Source: Sergeia podlipaevii (lineage: Eukaryota; Euglenozoa; Kinetoplastea; Trypanosomatida; Trypanosomatidae). Taken from it: DNA of 64,000 bases. The stretch is taken from positions 54,512-118,511 of the forward strand of contig JASANZ010002257.1 in assembly GCA_030849805.1 (NCBI GenBank), read 5' to 3'. Positions 50,147 through 59,640 of this stretch are shown piece after piece. Numbering within the stretch: position 1 is the first letter of the stretch; the number at the start of each line of letters is the position of its first letter. The notes under the pieces are model-generated. The model was not told the DNA's origin, made no database searches, and worked only from the letters and a program-made list of their open reading frames with translations. The position numbers were made by a program, and so were the translations under genes.

Positions 50147-50500
50147 ATGAGCGCCTCTACAGCTCATCCACTAGCAAGAGTGTTGTCTGGAGTCACTGCA
50201 GAAAGAGGGTCACTAGTAGCTTGTCGTGACGAACCATCGTTCGAAATAGTTATGCGCATGAACCGGGAGAGCGATGGCAAGTTAATAAGTGCTGTATTTC
50301 GTGACGTGCGCGGAAGCACTTCACAAAAGTTGCCCCTTCTTTTTGTAGCTGGGGACAGGCGTGTGGAAGAAAAAATACAGGACTGGATGGACCCATTTAA
50401 ACGTACTGAGAACTCCTCACTAACTAACGATAGGCGCCGACAGCGTGATGATGATGTCTCAAGCACCGACGAAAGCGGTGAAGACACTGATGATGACTGA
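50147..50500 (+). CDS. Small acidic-tailed protein of unknown function
   Basis: 117 residues from the first ATG after an in-frame GTG. A compact N-terminal part of about 85 residues has alternating hydrophobic strands (SFEIVMRMNRESDGKLISAVFRDV, KLPLLFVAGDRRVEEKIQDW). It is followed by a basic RRRQRDD turn and a Ser/Asp/Glu tail (STDESGEDTDDD). The tail resembles casein-kinase-2 sites and is common in nuclear or nucleolar proteins. No known domain is seen. Confidence in the gene rests on codon composition, the clear start, and its position between the upstream gene and syntaxin. Confidence 0.6.
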   Translation: MSASTAHPLARVLSGVTAERGSLVACRDEPSFEIVMRMNRESDGKLISAVFRDVRGSTSQKLPLLFVAGDRRVEEKIQDWMDPFKRTENSSLTNDRRRQRDDDVSSTDESGEDTDDD

Positions 50501-50811
50501 GAGTCTATTGGTGTTCCTTTTACAAAAATAAAGAGAAACTCCCTGCACTGATAATGTCCGGTTACAGTAACGAGCATGTGATCGTTTTTTATTGCGTACA
50601 GCTTTTTTTTTTTCTGTCTTCCCTTCAGCCTACTTCTGAGACTCAAAAATTGTTTACATTATTTTATTGCTTTTTGAATAGCGAACATAACTCCAACACT
50701 ACGTGCACACAGACACACAAATAATAAAAAATATATCTGTTTTTTTTTTCATTATTTTCGCTTTTCTATTTTATTATATTCTAATCACTTTACTAGCAAG
50801 TACCGAGGACG
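50501..50811. other. Short spacer
   Basis: T-runs 50602-50612 and 50739-50749, TA-rich sequence to the next start. No gene seen. Confidence 0.6.
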
Positions 50812-51744
50812 ATGGTAAGCCAGCGTGACCGCTCGTCAGAGCTATATGCTCTCTTTGAGCAGCAGAAGGTTGCGGCTCCTTCTTTTTCAACGTCATCTAA
50901 TAGCGCCAAAAAGCCGTTATATGGCCTTCATAGCAGCATTGAGGTACGGACATTTGTTCATTATGCACAAGCTTTTTCGAAAAATGTTGCGAAAGTTTCA
51001 GAGTCCATCGGGCGGCTTACCAAACTGACACTACATCAGAATGTATTTGACGATCAAACAAAGGAGATTAGTGGGCTTACACAAATGGTGAAATCATCTT
51101 TGCAGCAACTGCATAGCGATCTTGAGACACTTGAGAATCTCAAGGAGCGCGCTGTTGCGTCGCAGAAAATGGCTGTGAGGCAGAACGCACCAGCACGCGA
51201 TAATCGTAGCGGCGATGCTATGAAGGCCTCACAGAAGCACAGTGACGCCGTCGTTGACACCTTGAAGAGTCGTCTTGCTCGCACAGGCCAAGTATTTCGC
51301 TCAGCTTTACAAACCCAAACGCGAAACATAAAGACGAATGCAACCAGACGACACATGTTTACTTCAGCTGATCGTCCACAAACGTTTGAGAGTGCTCTTT
51401 TTCAGGATCAGGAGCAGCACCAGCTGCAAGAACAACAGCTCGTTGCTGGCATGGGCAATACTCAGTATTTTCGCCAGAGAGCAGAGGCTGTTACTGAGAT
51501 TGAAGCTGCTGTAGCAGAAGTTAGCGAGTTGTTTTCCGATTTTACGCGTCTTGTCCATGAACAAGATGAGGTTGTTGTCCGAATTGACACAGATGTCGAC
51601 GAGGCGCTCCGTAACGTTAATGCTGGAAGCAACGAGCTAATGAGATATCTAGTGAATCTTAGTTCAAACCGTGGGCTCATCTTGAAAATACTTGGCCTTC
51701 TTTTTTTCTTCCTTTTGTTTTTTGGTATGATTGTGGTACGCTAA
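50812..51744 (+). CDS. Syntaxin 5-type Qa-SNARE
   Basis: 310 residues ending in a C-terminal membrane anchor (about 287-309, LILKILGLLFFFLLFFGMIV). The SNARE motif (about 220-278) has heptads with the zero-layer glutamine, Gln251, in LVHEQDEVVVRID. The run FRQRAEAVTEIEAAVAEVSELFSDFTRLV closely follows syntaxin 5/Sed5. The N-terminal MVSQRDRSSELYALF matches the Sly1-binding peptide region of Sed5-type syntaxins, followed by a three-helix N-domain with QTKEISGLTQMVKSSLQQLHSDLETL. Syntaxin 5 mediates ER-to-Golgi and intra-Golgi fusion. SEC13, for COPII budding, lies 2 kb downstream; both belong to early secretion, but co-location in such units rarely reflects co-function. Confidence 0.9.
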   Translation: MVSQRDRSSELYALFEQQKVAAPSFSTSSNSAKKPLYGLHSSIEVRTFVHYAQAFSKNVAKVSESIGRLTKLTLHQNVFDDQTKEISGLTQMVKSSLQQLHSDLETLENLKERAVASQKMAVRQNAPARDNRSGDAMKASQKHSDAVVDTLKSRLARTGQVFRSALQTQTRNIKTNATRRHMFTSADRPQTFESALFQDQEQHQLQEQQLVAGMGNTQYFRQRAEAVTEIEAAVAEVSELFSDFTRLVHEQDEVVVRIDTDVDEALRNVNAGSNELMRYLVNLSSNRGLILKILGLLFFFLLFFGMIVVR

Positions 51745-52397
51745 AAAAAGAAAAAGGAAAAAGAGAGAAGCTATTGATGTAGGATAGCCAGTGATTTTTT
51801 TTTGTTGTTGTTGTTGGCACATGGGCGACGTGTGTTGAACATTTTCTTTTCTATTTTTTCGCTATCTCACCTTGTTATGGGTGATGTTTTCGTTGTAGGC
51901 TGCATATTGGGTCACCAAGTCGTTTCACACGATGGACAGATTTATTGCTATTATTATGATTATTATTACATTTTCTGCGTATGGAATAGCACAATATGGT
52001 TGTAATCCAGCTGTTGAGCGCTTGAAAATGGATATACTGTGGCAGTGGTTGCGATGAAGTAGGAAATTGTTTCGACGAGCATTGCAATAAAAAGATGGAA
52101 TAAGCATTTATGTATTTAGTATATACCATGTGGCAGTACGATGAAATGATATAAATCTATCCTTTTGTGATACTAAACGCCTTTTCAAGTTTTTTTATCT
52201 TTTAAAAAAAATGATAATGGTGAAGGATTAAGTACTCATCGCTATAGGAAAAGAGCCATTATTGACGAAAAGGAACGCATCAGTAGCGGTGACGGAGAGG
52301 GACTCTTTTTTTTTTTTTTTTTTGAACTCGCACACGCACACACATATATATATATATAGGGACTGACACAGCCGCGCATATCTCAAGAGTTCTTAAT
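51745..52397. other. Spacer with an 18-base T-run
   Basis: No gene seen. T-run and GTT triplets 51796-51818, ATT-type triplets 51942-51971, an unbroken T18 at 52306-52323, then AC/TA-rich simple sequence 52329-52358. The T18 followed by AG near 52359 or later is the likely acceptor of the next gene. Confidence 0.65.
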
Positions 52398-53462
52398 ATG
52401 AGCGCTCCAAAGCTACATTCGAGTCAGGAACTCATTCTGCATCAGGTAACTGCTGAACAGGGCCTTTCTTCTCCAGCAACATCTAGCCGTGCTTTTCCTC
52501 AAGCCCCATCTTCTCTTCGACCCGGAGCACTTGGAGCACCACCTTTTTCTCCATCAACGCCGTTAGGGCAGACACCTGGTGGAAGCAGTAGCACTGCAAG
52601 CGCTTCAATTGTTAGACCGGAGGTGCGCTTTCGACCAGTGTGGTATGAGTCACTGCAGGACATTCAGCCATTTACGCTTCCCAGGCATCACTTATGTTCG
52701 TCTGGTGATTCATCGACAGGGCGAACAACTAGTGTACGCTACGTCCTCGACAAACACGATCGCAACTGGATAGCTCAACGCACATTGCATGGCGGTCACG
52801 GCCTTGTCGACTCTTCTTCAGCTGTAGTACGAGGGAAGACGGGGAGTGTTGGTACCAGTGCATCGTTTGGAGTATACAGCGCTCTCAGCGCATCTGTCTT
52901 TGAAGATCTTTTCACAGCCTTTGAGATGACCTCATATGACCATCCTGAGGTTTCTCTCGAGCGTTTGAACAACGTTGACAGCTGTTATATAGCAGACGCT
53001 GCGGGACATTTGGAACCTGCCATAATTGAGGAAATTCGTCAATACTGGATTCGGAAGCGTAATGCTCTTGGCGGGCATATTCCCTGTATACCCGCTCTTA
53101 GGCCAGATGTTCGTGAAGACAACCAAAGTGCCTTATGCCATAGTGATATCCTTGGAGACTGCCCACTACCCTTTAAGAACAGGGACTGGAGGGTTCTTGT
53201 TGTTGAACGCAAACTTCCACGATGTGAAAGTAACACTCGCTGCAACATTCCTCTTAAGCGCTCTAGGGACGTTGGCAGCTGTGACAACATTTGGGAACAA
53301 GAAGAGGTCTCGGCACGTCGGCTTGTCGCACTTAGCTCGGCATTGGGCAAGCAGTTACTACATCGTGAGAGAATCCTGAACGAGCATATTGATATGACAA
53401 TGTATGAACTGGCCGTTCTCAGATCGCTATCTACCTCTATTCCGGTGAAAGAGTCCATGTGA
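52398..53462 (+). CDS. Enhancer-of-polycomb-like (EPL1) protein
   Basis: 354 residues. The first about 75 residues are Ser/Pro-rich. The central part matches the EPL1/EPC and BRPF N-domain plan: VRFRPVWYESL, then YVLDKHDRNWI (normally YD.D..D..WL), FEDLFTAFEMTSYD (normally FE..MD.LE), a pair of acidic residues, and IIEEIRQYWIRKRNALGGHIPCIPALR, the signature Y.YW..KR....PLIP segment. The C-terminus is helical. EPL1 is the scaffold of the NuA4/piccolo histone acetyltransferase and BRPF of MOZ complexes, so a role in a MYST-type HAT complex is inferred. No PHD or bromodomain is seen, favouring EPL1 over BRPF. The assignment rests on motif order, so moderate confidence. Confidence 0.7.
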   Translation: MSAPKLHSSQELILHQVTAEQGLSSPATSSRAFPQAPSSLRPGALGAPPFSPSTPLGQTPGGSSSTASASIVRPEVRFRPVWYESLQDIQPFTLPRHHLCSSGDSSTGRTTSVRYVLDKHDRNWIAQRTLHGGHGLVDSSSAVVRGKTGSVGTSASFGVYSALSASVFEDLFTAFEMTSYDHPEVSLERLNNVDSCYIADAAGHLEPAIIEEIRQYWIRKRNALGGHIPCIPALRPDVREDNQSALCHSDILGDCPLPFKNRDWRVLVVERKLPRCESNTRCNIPLKRSRDVGSCDNIWEQEEVSARRLVALSSALGKQLLHRERILNEHIDMTMYELAVLRSLSTSIPVKESM

Positions 53463-53977
53463 CGTGACAAGGGTAGTACTGTCCTACACCAGCTGACGTG
53501 CAATGTTGAAGGGTTGAGAGATGAGCTGCAGCATGTATGAGTGCGTTTTGGGTGAGGTATTTTTTTTTTCTCTTAAGTGATGAAGAGATGACAGTTTTTG
53601 AAGGGCAAAAAGTCATTGCAGTTGGCTCTTGTCTTAATCTTTACAGGTTTAGTGTCACATGCTACGCATTCGTGAAACTATTTTCACTTTTTCTTTTGAT
53701 GGAACTTAACAGGTATCCGTTTGTAAGCATTTGTATCACACATTTCATGCAATAGTTGTATCTTTCTCTGTCTTTTTCGTGCTAGGTCACTTTTTTTTTT
53801 CATATATAGCCTGTGTGAGAGAAAGAGCAACTGCTTAAAAAAAGTAGGTAGGAGATATAGTGATTAACTTTTTAAAAAGAAAATCCTTGCCATTATTACT
53901 TGCTCTCAAAAACACATTTTAGATACTTTCTGTTTATTTTTTTATTATTTTTTTGAGGGGAGGGGGTTATCAGACCG
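53463..53977. other. Spacer, no gene seen
   Basis: T-runs at 53559-53570 and 53791-53800 and T-rich sequence 53935-53954 ahead of a G-rich patch before the SEC13 start. Confidence 0.6.
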
Positions 53978-55036
53978 ATGCTTCAACATCCATCCATCCA
54001 CTCTTTTGCGCCAGTGCAGCAGATGCACGTTCCACATGCTTCTGCTCAGGTGTCACAACCAATTCCAGTGGAACACACCGACGTTATTCATGATACACAA
54101 TTTGACTACTATGGTAAATTGCTTGCCACTGCCAGTTCTGATCGCACCATCGGCGTTCACTTGGCTCAGGCAGGCGCGCCTCTGCAGCGTGTGGCTACAC
54201 TTTCTGGACATGAGGGTCCCGTTTGGATGGTTAGTTGGGCTCATCCACGGTTCGGAAACATGCTTGCTTCGTGTGGTTACGACCAACGAGCAATTGTGTG
54301 GAAAGAAAAGCCGCAGGGATCACAAAAATGGGCACCTATTCATGTTGTGGATATACATCAAGGAAGCGTCAATGCAGTGCAGTGGGCCCCGCCAGAGTGT
54401 GGCCCCATGATTGCAACGGCAAGCTCAGATGGCAGTGTGGCGGTTACCACGCACGCGGAGGGATGCTGGCAGGAGAGTGTGAAACTGAGCAACAATGCTA
54501 ATCAAATTGCCCACGCCATGGGTGCGACCTGCGTTTCCTTTGCCCCAGTCAGCTCTCTTCTCAAGGATGTGTTGGTGCTTGCGTCTGGTGGCTGCGACTG
54601 CAGCATTCGCGTGTGGGTTTCCGCAGCACCTCAGCCGAGCGGCGCGCAAGCCAATTCGTTTCATTTGCATCAGACGCTTGATGGTCATTCTGAGTGGGTG
54701 CGGGACGTTGCATTTTGCCCAACATCGTCGGCGACAGGGTTCTTGATGTTGGCGTCGTGTGGCCAGGACAAGACGGTTGTTCTCCATCGTAAGTCCTGGA
54801 AACAGCTACTAGAGGAATTGCACAGCGGCACGCATAGCAGCAGCGAAGCTCCTCAGTGTAGCACATGGGAGCGGAGTGTTGTGAGCTTTGATGTGCCCGT
54901 ATGGCGCCTGTCATGGTCGGCGTATGGCCAAACCCTGGTTGTTACCACCGCAGATTCAGAGGTGTTTGTGCTTCAAGAAGCCACAGATTTCACCGAGCCG
55001 TGGATTAAGACACCATTGAGCGATTTGCAGCAGTGA
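53978..55036 (+). CDS. SEC13: SEC13, COPII coat and nuclear pore protein
   Basis: 352 residues forming the six-blade WD40 propeller of Sec13. Motifs include HTDVIHDTQFDYYGKLLATASSDRTIGVH (about 33-61), LSGHEGPVWMVSWAHPRFGNMLASCGYDQRAIVWKE, HQGSVNAVQWAPPECGPMIATASSDGSVAV, LASGGCDCSIRVW, LDGHSEWVRDVAFCPT with LASCGQDKTVVLH, and VPVWRLSWSAYGQTLVVTTADSEVFVL. The spacing SWAHPxFGxxLASCxYD and the VWRLSWS last blade are Sec13 hallmarks. Sec13 pairs with Sec31 in COPII vesicles, with Nup145C/Nup96 in nuclear pores and with SEA/GATOR components. The N-terminal extension of about 30 residues is longer than in yeast; a downstream Met at residue 15 is an alternative start. Confidence 0.93.
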   Translation: MLQHPSIHSFAPVQQMHVPHASAQVSQPIPVEHTDVIHDTQFDYYGKLLATASSDRTIGVHLAQAGAPLQRVATLSGHEGPVWMVSWAHPRFGNMLASCGYDQRAIVWKEKPQGSQKWAPIHVVDIHQGSVNAVQWAPPECGPMIATASSDGSVAVTTHAEGCWQESVKLSNNANQIAHAMGATCVSFAPVSSLLKDVLVLASGGCDCSIRVWVSAAPQPSGAQANSFHLHQTLDGHSEWVRDVAFCPTSSATGFLMLASCGQDKTVVLHRKSWKQLLEELHSGTHSSSEAPQCSTWERSVVSFDVPVWRLSWSAYGQTLVVTTADSEVFVLQEATDFTEPWIKTPLSDLQQ

Positions 55037-55950
55037 GGAAGTACGAAAACTGTGTTTCTGTGTATGTGTGTGAGTAGAGGGAAGAAGGGAAGTATGCGAG
55101 ATACAAAAGGGTAACTCAATGTTGCGTTATCAAGAATCCGCTCTCATCCTTCACAGGTTTGCTCATAATTATTTTTTTCTGTTCCTGCAATGCAAGTATG
55201 GCTGTATTTGCGTGTAAAACAGGACACACTTTTATCTGTACTATTATGTCGCCCCTTGTGGGCTGTCATACATAGGATTTGTATTGGGAGAAAATTAAAA
55301 GGGAGGTGCAGAAAGTAGAAGAGAACAGCTGCGGAAGCAGCGCTTTTCTTTTGATTTGCGTCTCTGTTTTAAGTGCGATGATTCTTCTTTTGGTTTGACT
55401 ATGAAGCGTTGTGTTGGCGATGTTTATCGAGCGCACTTGTAAAATATGGAAGGGGGCAAAATAATGGGAGAGCAAAGAGTGTATCAAAACGAAAGTGGAA
55501 TACTCTCTTTCTCTCCCTCTCTTTGGGTATTACAGACTTAATCGCTTGTAGCACTGCTGATAGAGAGAGCGGTAAGTATTACTTTGTGTTTTTTTTTTGT
55601 GTGTGTATGAGGAGCTGCCACTCTTTAATATAAACTTCACTGCGTTCACAACTACAACATGTGCCACCAAGTTTTTTTACTATTTTAAAGGTCGGCATCC
55701 GTTTTTTTTTTCTGTGTTATTCTCATCCGCACTTCTATTTGATGAATCTAAATATTTTTCTCTCAAAAGCTTTTATTTGGGTTACCAATATCTTTTCGTC
55801 CTCTCTTTTTCTACTTTTCTTTGTAGCAATTTATACATATATACATATATATATTTTAGCGGAGCAGTCATCCCTCTGTGGTGCCACAAGTTGTCGAGAA
55901 CGCGTCAAGCATTCAAACCCAAATAGACTCCCCGCCTGTAACGTTTACTA
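55037..55950. other. Spacer, no gene called
   Basis: T-runs 55588-55599 and 55701-55711 and a TA/ATATAC simple stretch 55832-55858, then AG sites near 55860-55900. Some + frames in the last 350 bases are hydrophobic because of T-rich triplets and are not called. Confidence 0.6.
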
Positions 55951-57468
55951 ATGAGCGCAACAGGGGAAGTCCGCCAGCAGCAGGGCAAGAGGATGCCCCC
56001 TTGGATGTCTATGCCTGGAGCTCCTCCTCGTCCTGACTTCGCCATATTTGGCAGAAAGATGAGCCAACTTTCTGAGGAGAAACGCCGCCTATTTGATGAG
56101 GTCAAAACTCTTCAGGCTTCTTTGCGAGGAGATGAGACACGTGATGTGATTGACAGTGAGCGAAAAGAGCTGCGGGAGCGCATGAATACTATTGATGCTC
56201 AGCGCAAGGCTGAGAAGGATCTTCGTGGCAGCAAGAACGAGGAGATTGCCAAAATTCGGAAGCAGCGGCGCGAGATTACGGACAAGCTGCGAATTCTGCA
56301 AACTGAGCTTGGTGGGTTTGATGATCTGAAGGATATAGACGCCGCCATTGACTACGTGATCAAGAAGATGGAAACCAGTGGAGGAGGGCTTAGCGCAGAG
56401 AAGCGCACTGTGAGGCGCCTCCATCAATTGGAGGAGGCCAAGTCACTTCTGCTGGAGCTTCAGCCTCTTTCCGAGGCAATCCAAGAGACAAGCGAGCGCG
56501 AGGTAGTGCTACAGCAAGAGTACCGCGAGATTCATGAACGCATTGGTGTACTCAACAAGGAATACGAAGAAGGCTTCAAGACGAAGCAAGCCAAGGACAA
56601 GGAAGCGCTGAAAACTGGCGCCGACAGGTCGTCTGTCTACAAGCAGTGCGATGAGATTCGTGCAAAAATTACGAAAATCAATGAGCAGATGAACCAGATG
56701 CGTGACACACAAAACAAGATCAGCTCCGAATGGGATGCGTGGTGCACTGAGGCCCGCGCCAAGTACGCTGCAAAGGTTGAGGCTGAGCAGGCAGAGCGTC
56801 ATCGGCAATACCTTGAGCGCAAGAACGCCTCCAAGATTGCGGAAAAGCTGACTCGCGCACGCGAGCGCCAAAACCCACATGAGGTGGAAATTCACGCATG
56901 TGACACTTTGGTTCTGTACCTAAACAACAAGAAGCATATGCTGCAGCGTGAGGAGGAGGAACACCGCAAGCGTGATGCAGCCGCAACATTCAACCCCAAC
57001 GCTGCTGCGCCAAGTGGCTTTGTGGTGCTCAATGAAAGCCAATGGAACAACTCAAAGCCGTTAAGTAAAGCTGCCAAAAAGCAGCAGCAGAAGCAAAAGA
57101 GTTCCTCTTCTACTGCTCGCATGGAAGGCGCTAATGCTGCCACCGCCAAGCCACGTGTTATGCAGCACCCCGAAGAAATGATGCGCATGATGATGATGAT
57201 CAAGGTTGACCCTCCTCTCGCCGCTGACCAAATTGATGGTAAGATAAAGGAGATCAAGGAGCGGCAACAGGAATTTAAGTCTCACATTACCACTGGTGAT
57301 TTGATTATGTCTTCCAGCGACGAGGATGTGAGCGACATGGAAGAAAACACCAGCAGCAGAAGAGAGGATGAATGTGATGAAAGAAGGACGTCCGTCAATT
57401 CTTCCGCGAATGAAATCAACAAGGTGAAGGGGGGTGATGAGGACGTAGAGGGTGCATCAAAGGACTAA
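55951..57468 (+). CDS. BFR1-like nuclear segregation protein
   Basis: 505 residues. After a short Pro-rich start (about 1-35, with PPWMSMPGAPPRPDF) the protein is one long charged helix to about 345, as in Bfr1. Hallmarks are LRERMNTIDAQRKAEKDLRGSKNEEIAKIRKQRREITDK (about 70-110), GFDDLKDIDAAIDYVIKKMETSG, LSAEKRTVRRLHQLEEAK (normally EK....EI..L.R.RK) and the later KTGADRSSVYKQCDEIRAKI. The rest holds a short CDTLVLYLNNKK segment and a Lys/Ser/Asp-rich tail. Bfr1 associates with mRNPs on polysomes in yeast. In trypanosomes, where control is post-transcriptional, an mRNP role is plausible but inferred. Confidence 0.82.
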   Translation: MSATGEVRQQQGKRMPPWMSMPGAPPRPDFAIFGRKMSQLSEEKRRLFDEVKTLQASLRGDETRDVIDSERKELRERMNTIDAQRKAEKDLRGSKNEEIAKIRKQRREITDKLRILQTELGGFDDLKDIDAAIDYVIKKMETSGGGLSAEKRTVRRLHQLEEAKSLLLELQPLSEAIQETSEREVVLQQEYREIHERIGVLNKEYEEGFKTKQAKDKEALKTGADRSSVYKQCDEIRAKITKINEQMNQMRDTQNKISSEWDAWCTEARAKYAAKVEAEQAERHRQYLERKNASKIAEKLTRARERQNPHEVEIHACDTLVLYLNNKKHMLQREEEEHRKRDAAATFNPNAAAPSGFVVLNESQWNNSKPLSKAAKKQQQKQKSSSSTARMEGANAATAKPRVMQHPEEMMRMMMMIKVDPPLAADQIDGKIKEIKERQQEFKSHITTGDLIMSSSDEDVSDMEENTSSRREDECDERRTSVNSSANEINKVKGGDEDVEGASKD

Positions 57469-58255
57469 ACTGCATCGTAGCAGTGTTTCGCAGATGGTTT
57501 GCGGAGGTAGTGTAGAACCGCACACGTGTGAAGGCAGAGGTGCACGAAAGCGCCTCTCTTATCTTCTTCTCTTTGATGAGTGTGTAGGACTATATCAAAC
57601 TGTGGAGGTACCATCTCAACAAAAGAAAGCCACACACGCACATACAAAGATCAAGACAATCAAGAAAATGCAACCACTGCATCATAGCCACCGGTACATT
57701 TCTGTGAGTGTGTGTGCTATCATGATTACTATTATTTATTTATTAATATATTTATTTAACACCTAGCGATAAATCTCTTTTTGAAAAACGTTCTTGTTTT
57801 TCAGCTTCTATCTAAAGTCAAGTCTGGATCCTTTCTATAGGATCAACGTAGGCATCTTCAACCCTCTTTTTGTTGTTGTTGTTGTTCATCACAAGATGGT
57901 GCTTGTACCGCATGGAGACAAGGAGGATGCATATACTTGGGGTACTTACTACTGTGGAAGAGAAACCTTTTCCTATAGGCTAAGCACACAACTGGAGGGC
58001 GCTATATAAAAGTGATTAGCCATTGCCTATTTCCTTCCCACTTTTCGTCGTTGGCCTAAATACTTTAAGACGGAACACAATTGACTTTTCATGTCTGTTG
58101 TCATTTACTGCATTCCTTCCAATTTGTTTATTTGCACTACTTCTCTATGTTGCTCTCACACTTTTTTTTTTTTTGTGAATGCCTGTAAAAGAAACTTTAC
58201 TGAGAGCATCAAGGTAGTGTACACATTCTTTTTTTTTTTTTGCACACAAGCACCC
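57469..58255. other. Spacer, no gene called
   Basis: Moderately mixed sequence to 57660, then TA-rich 57720-57765, TTG triplets 57867-57885, T-runs 58159-58172 and 58228-58241. AG at 58249-58250 after the last tract gives a possible 5-base 5' UTR for the next gene. Confidence 0.6.
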
Positions 58256-58663
58256 ATGTTTTCTCGTACTACATTGCGCCTTTTGGGTAGTCCCACCTAC
58301 GGCAACTGGCCATGGCCCACTAAGTTGCCTCTTAAGAAGGATTGGTATCACCGCCTTAGCCGTCGAAAGAGCATTGCCGATGAGACCCGCCAATACTTTG
58401 TCGTTGGTGACATTCTTATCTTATTTGTCCTTGCGTTTTCAGCGTATCGTGTTTTTCTCTTATCATATCGTACCGATAGTTATCAGACACACTTGTTCAA
58501 GCTCAATGCCTACCCTCCCGCTATTATCGCGAACGAGTTTGACTTTAAAAACCCAGATGCAAACCGCAAGGTTGAGCGCAAGGATTTGGACTCATACAGA
58601 GAAGAGGTGGTGACATGCAAGGCACTCGCGCGTCCACTTGAAAGTATCATCTTCAAGTACTAA
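58256..58663 (+). CDS. Small membrane protein, probably mitochondrial
   Basis: 135 residues from the ATG at 58256. The frame is open from 58091, but those codons cross two pure T-tracts with a splice acceptor between them, so they are not coding. The N-terminus (MFSRTTLRLLGSPTYGNW) is basic with few acidic residues, as in mitochondrial presequences. One hydrophobic helix at about 50-70 (VGDILILFVLAFSAYRVFLL) follows, then a charged C-terminus. Length and layout resemble accessory subunits of inner-membrane complexes (cytochrome oxidase or ATP synthase), but I recognise no family. Location and class are inference. Confidence 0.68.
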   Translation: MFSRTTLRLLGSPTYGNWPWPTKLPLKKDWYHRLSRRKSIADETRQYFVVGDILILFVLAFSAYRVFLLSYRTDSYQTHLFKLNAYPPAIIANEFDFKNPDANRKVERKDLDSYREEVVTCKALARPLESIIFKY

Positions 58664-59640
58664 ATAAATGAGAGAAGTTTAGCAGTAGTAATATAAGAAC
58701 ACATTTAGGGGCACAATCTTTTCTTGTGGTGTTTTTGTGGGGTTCACTAATGCACCAAGACATGTGATTTGTTCTTATTACATCTTCACGGTCTTTTTAT
58801 CTCCATTTTTGAAATTATTACTATGACTTTAGTGACGTTTTGCAAAATACTTTAGGGGGTTATATTGTGCGTGTGTGTATGTAATATTGTATTACCAAAA
58901 CACAATTAGTACGAATCTGGGACTTTGGATTACTGAAACAAGAAAACAGCAACAAAAAAAAACTACGTCCTGGTCGTTGTAGCACACTTGAAGAGCTACT
59001 GAATAGCTCCTGAATTACACGCGAAGTGCCACTTATATTGGTGCCTCTTTGCTTTGCACTATCATTGTTTCTCCTTCTCATTTTGTTTATTTATATTTTT
59101 AGTTTCTTCTTGTTTTCATTTCTGCTTTTTTTTTTTGCATCCACCATATAGTTGTACCATTCTCCTTTCAGTTCTCTTACACTTACCAAGTTAAAACAAA
59201 ATACAAACCTAATCCAGCGCGTTTTCTACTTGTATTGATGCCGCTAGGTTGATAATACTGTGTCTCATACTTTTTTTTGGCAGTGTTTCTTTTTATCCCA
59301 TTTCCTGTATTACTTTGTGGAGACAGCGTACAGCAGAGTGCTTAGGATCGACATTGACGTATTGCGGCTCTCCCAGAGCTCCGTTGCTGCTTGGACACTG
59401 ACTATAATATTTCATGCAATAGCGCAGCCTGGTACCTGAGTACCCTTTCTCAATTTCCTTTTTTTCTGTTTTCCATTCGTGTAGCCAGCTCGCCCCCTTG
59501 CTCTTTTGTTTTCCTTGTTCAGGGATTTGTATCTATATGTAGCGCGTGATCCAAAACAAACAAAGGAATAGAGCTCATAGCATCGTTCCTTTTTGCTTTA
59601 TGCTGCCGCCAACCCCCGTTTACTCCCCAGGTCTCAGTTC
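58664..59640. other. Spacer at the compositional boundary
   Basis: No gene seen. A-run 58951-58960, T-run 59127-59137, T-rich 59270-59290 and 59457-59470. AG sites near 59630 precede the ATG at 59641. The sequence is still AT-rich, and from about 59600 it turns visibly GC-rich. Confidence 0.6.

Noticed and set aside
58091..58255. Upstream extension of the small mitochondrial-type gene to an earlier ATG
   Set aside because: The extra codons cross two pure T-tracts and the probable splice acceptor; the ATG at 58256 gives a good presequence.
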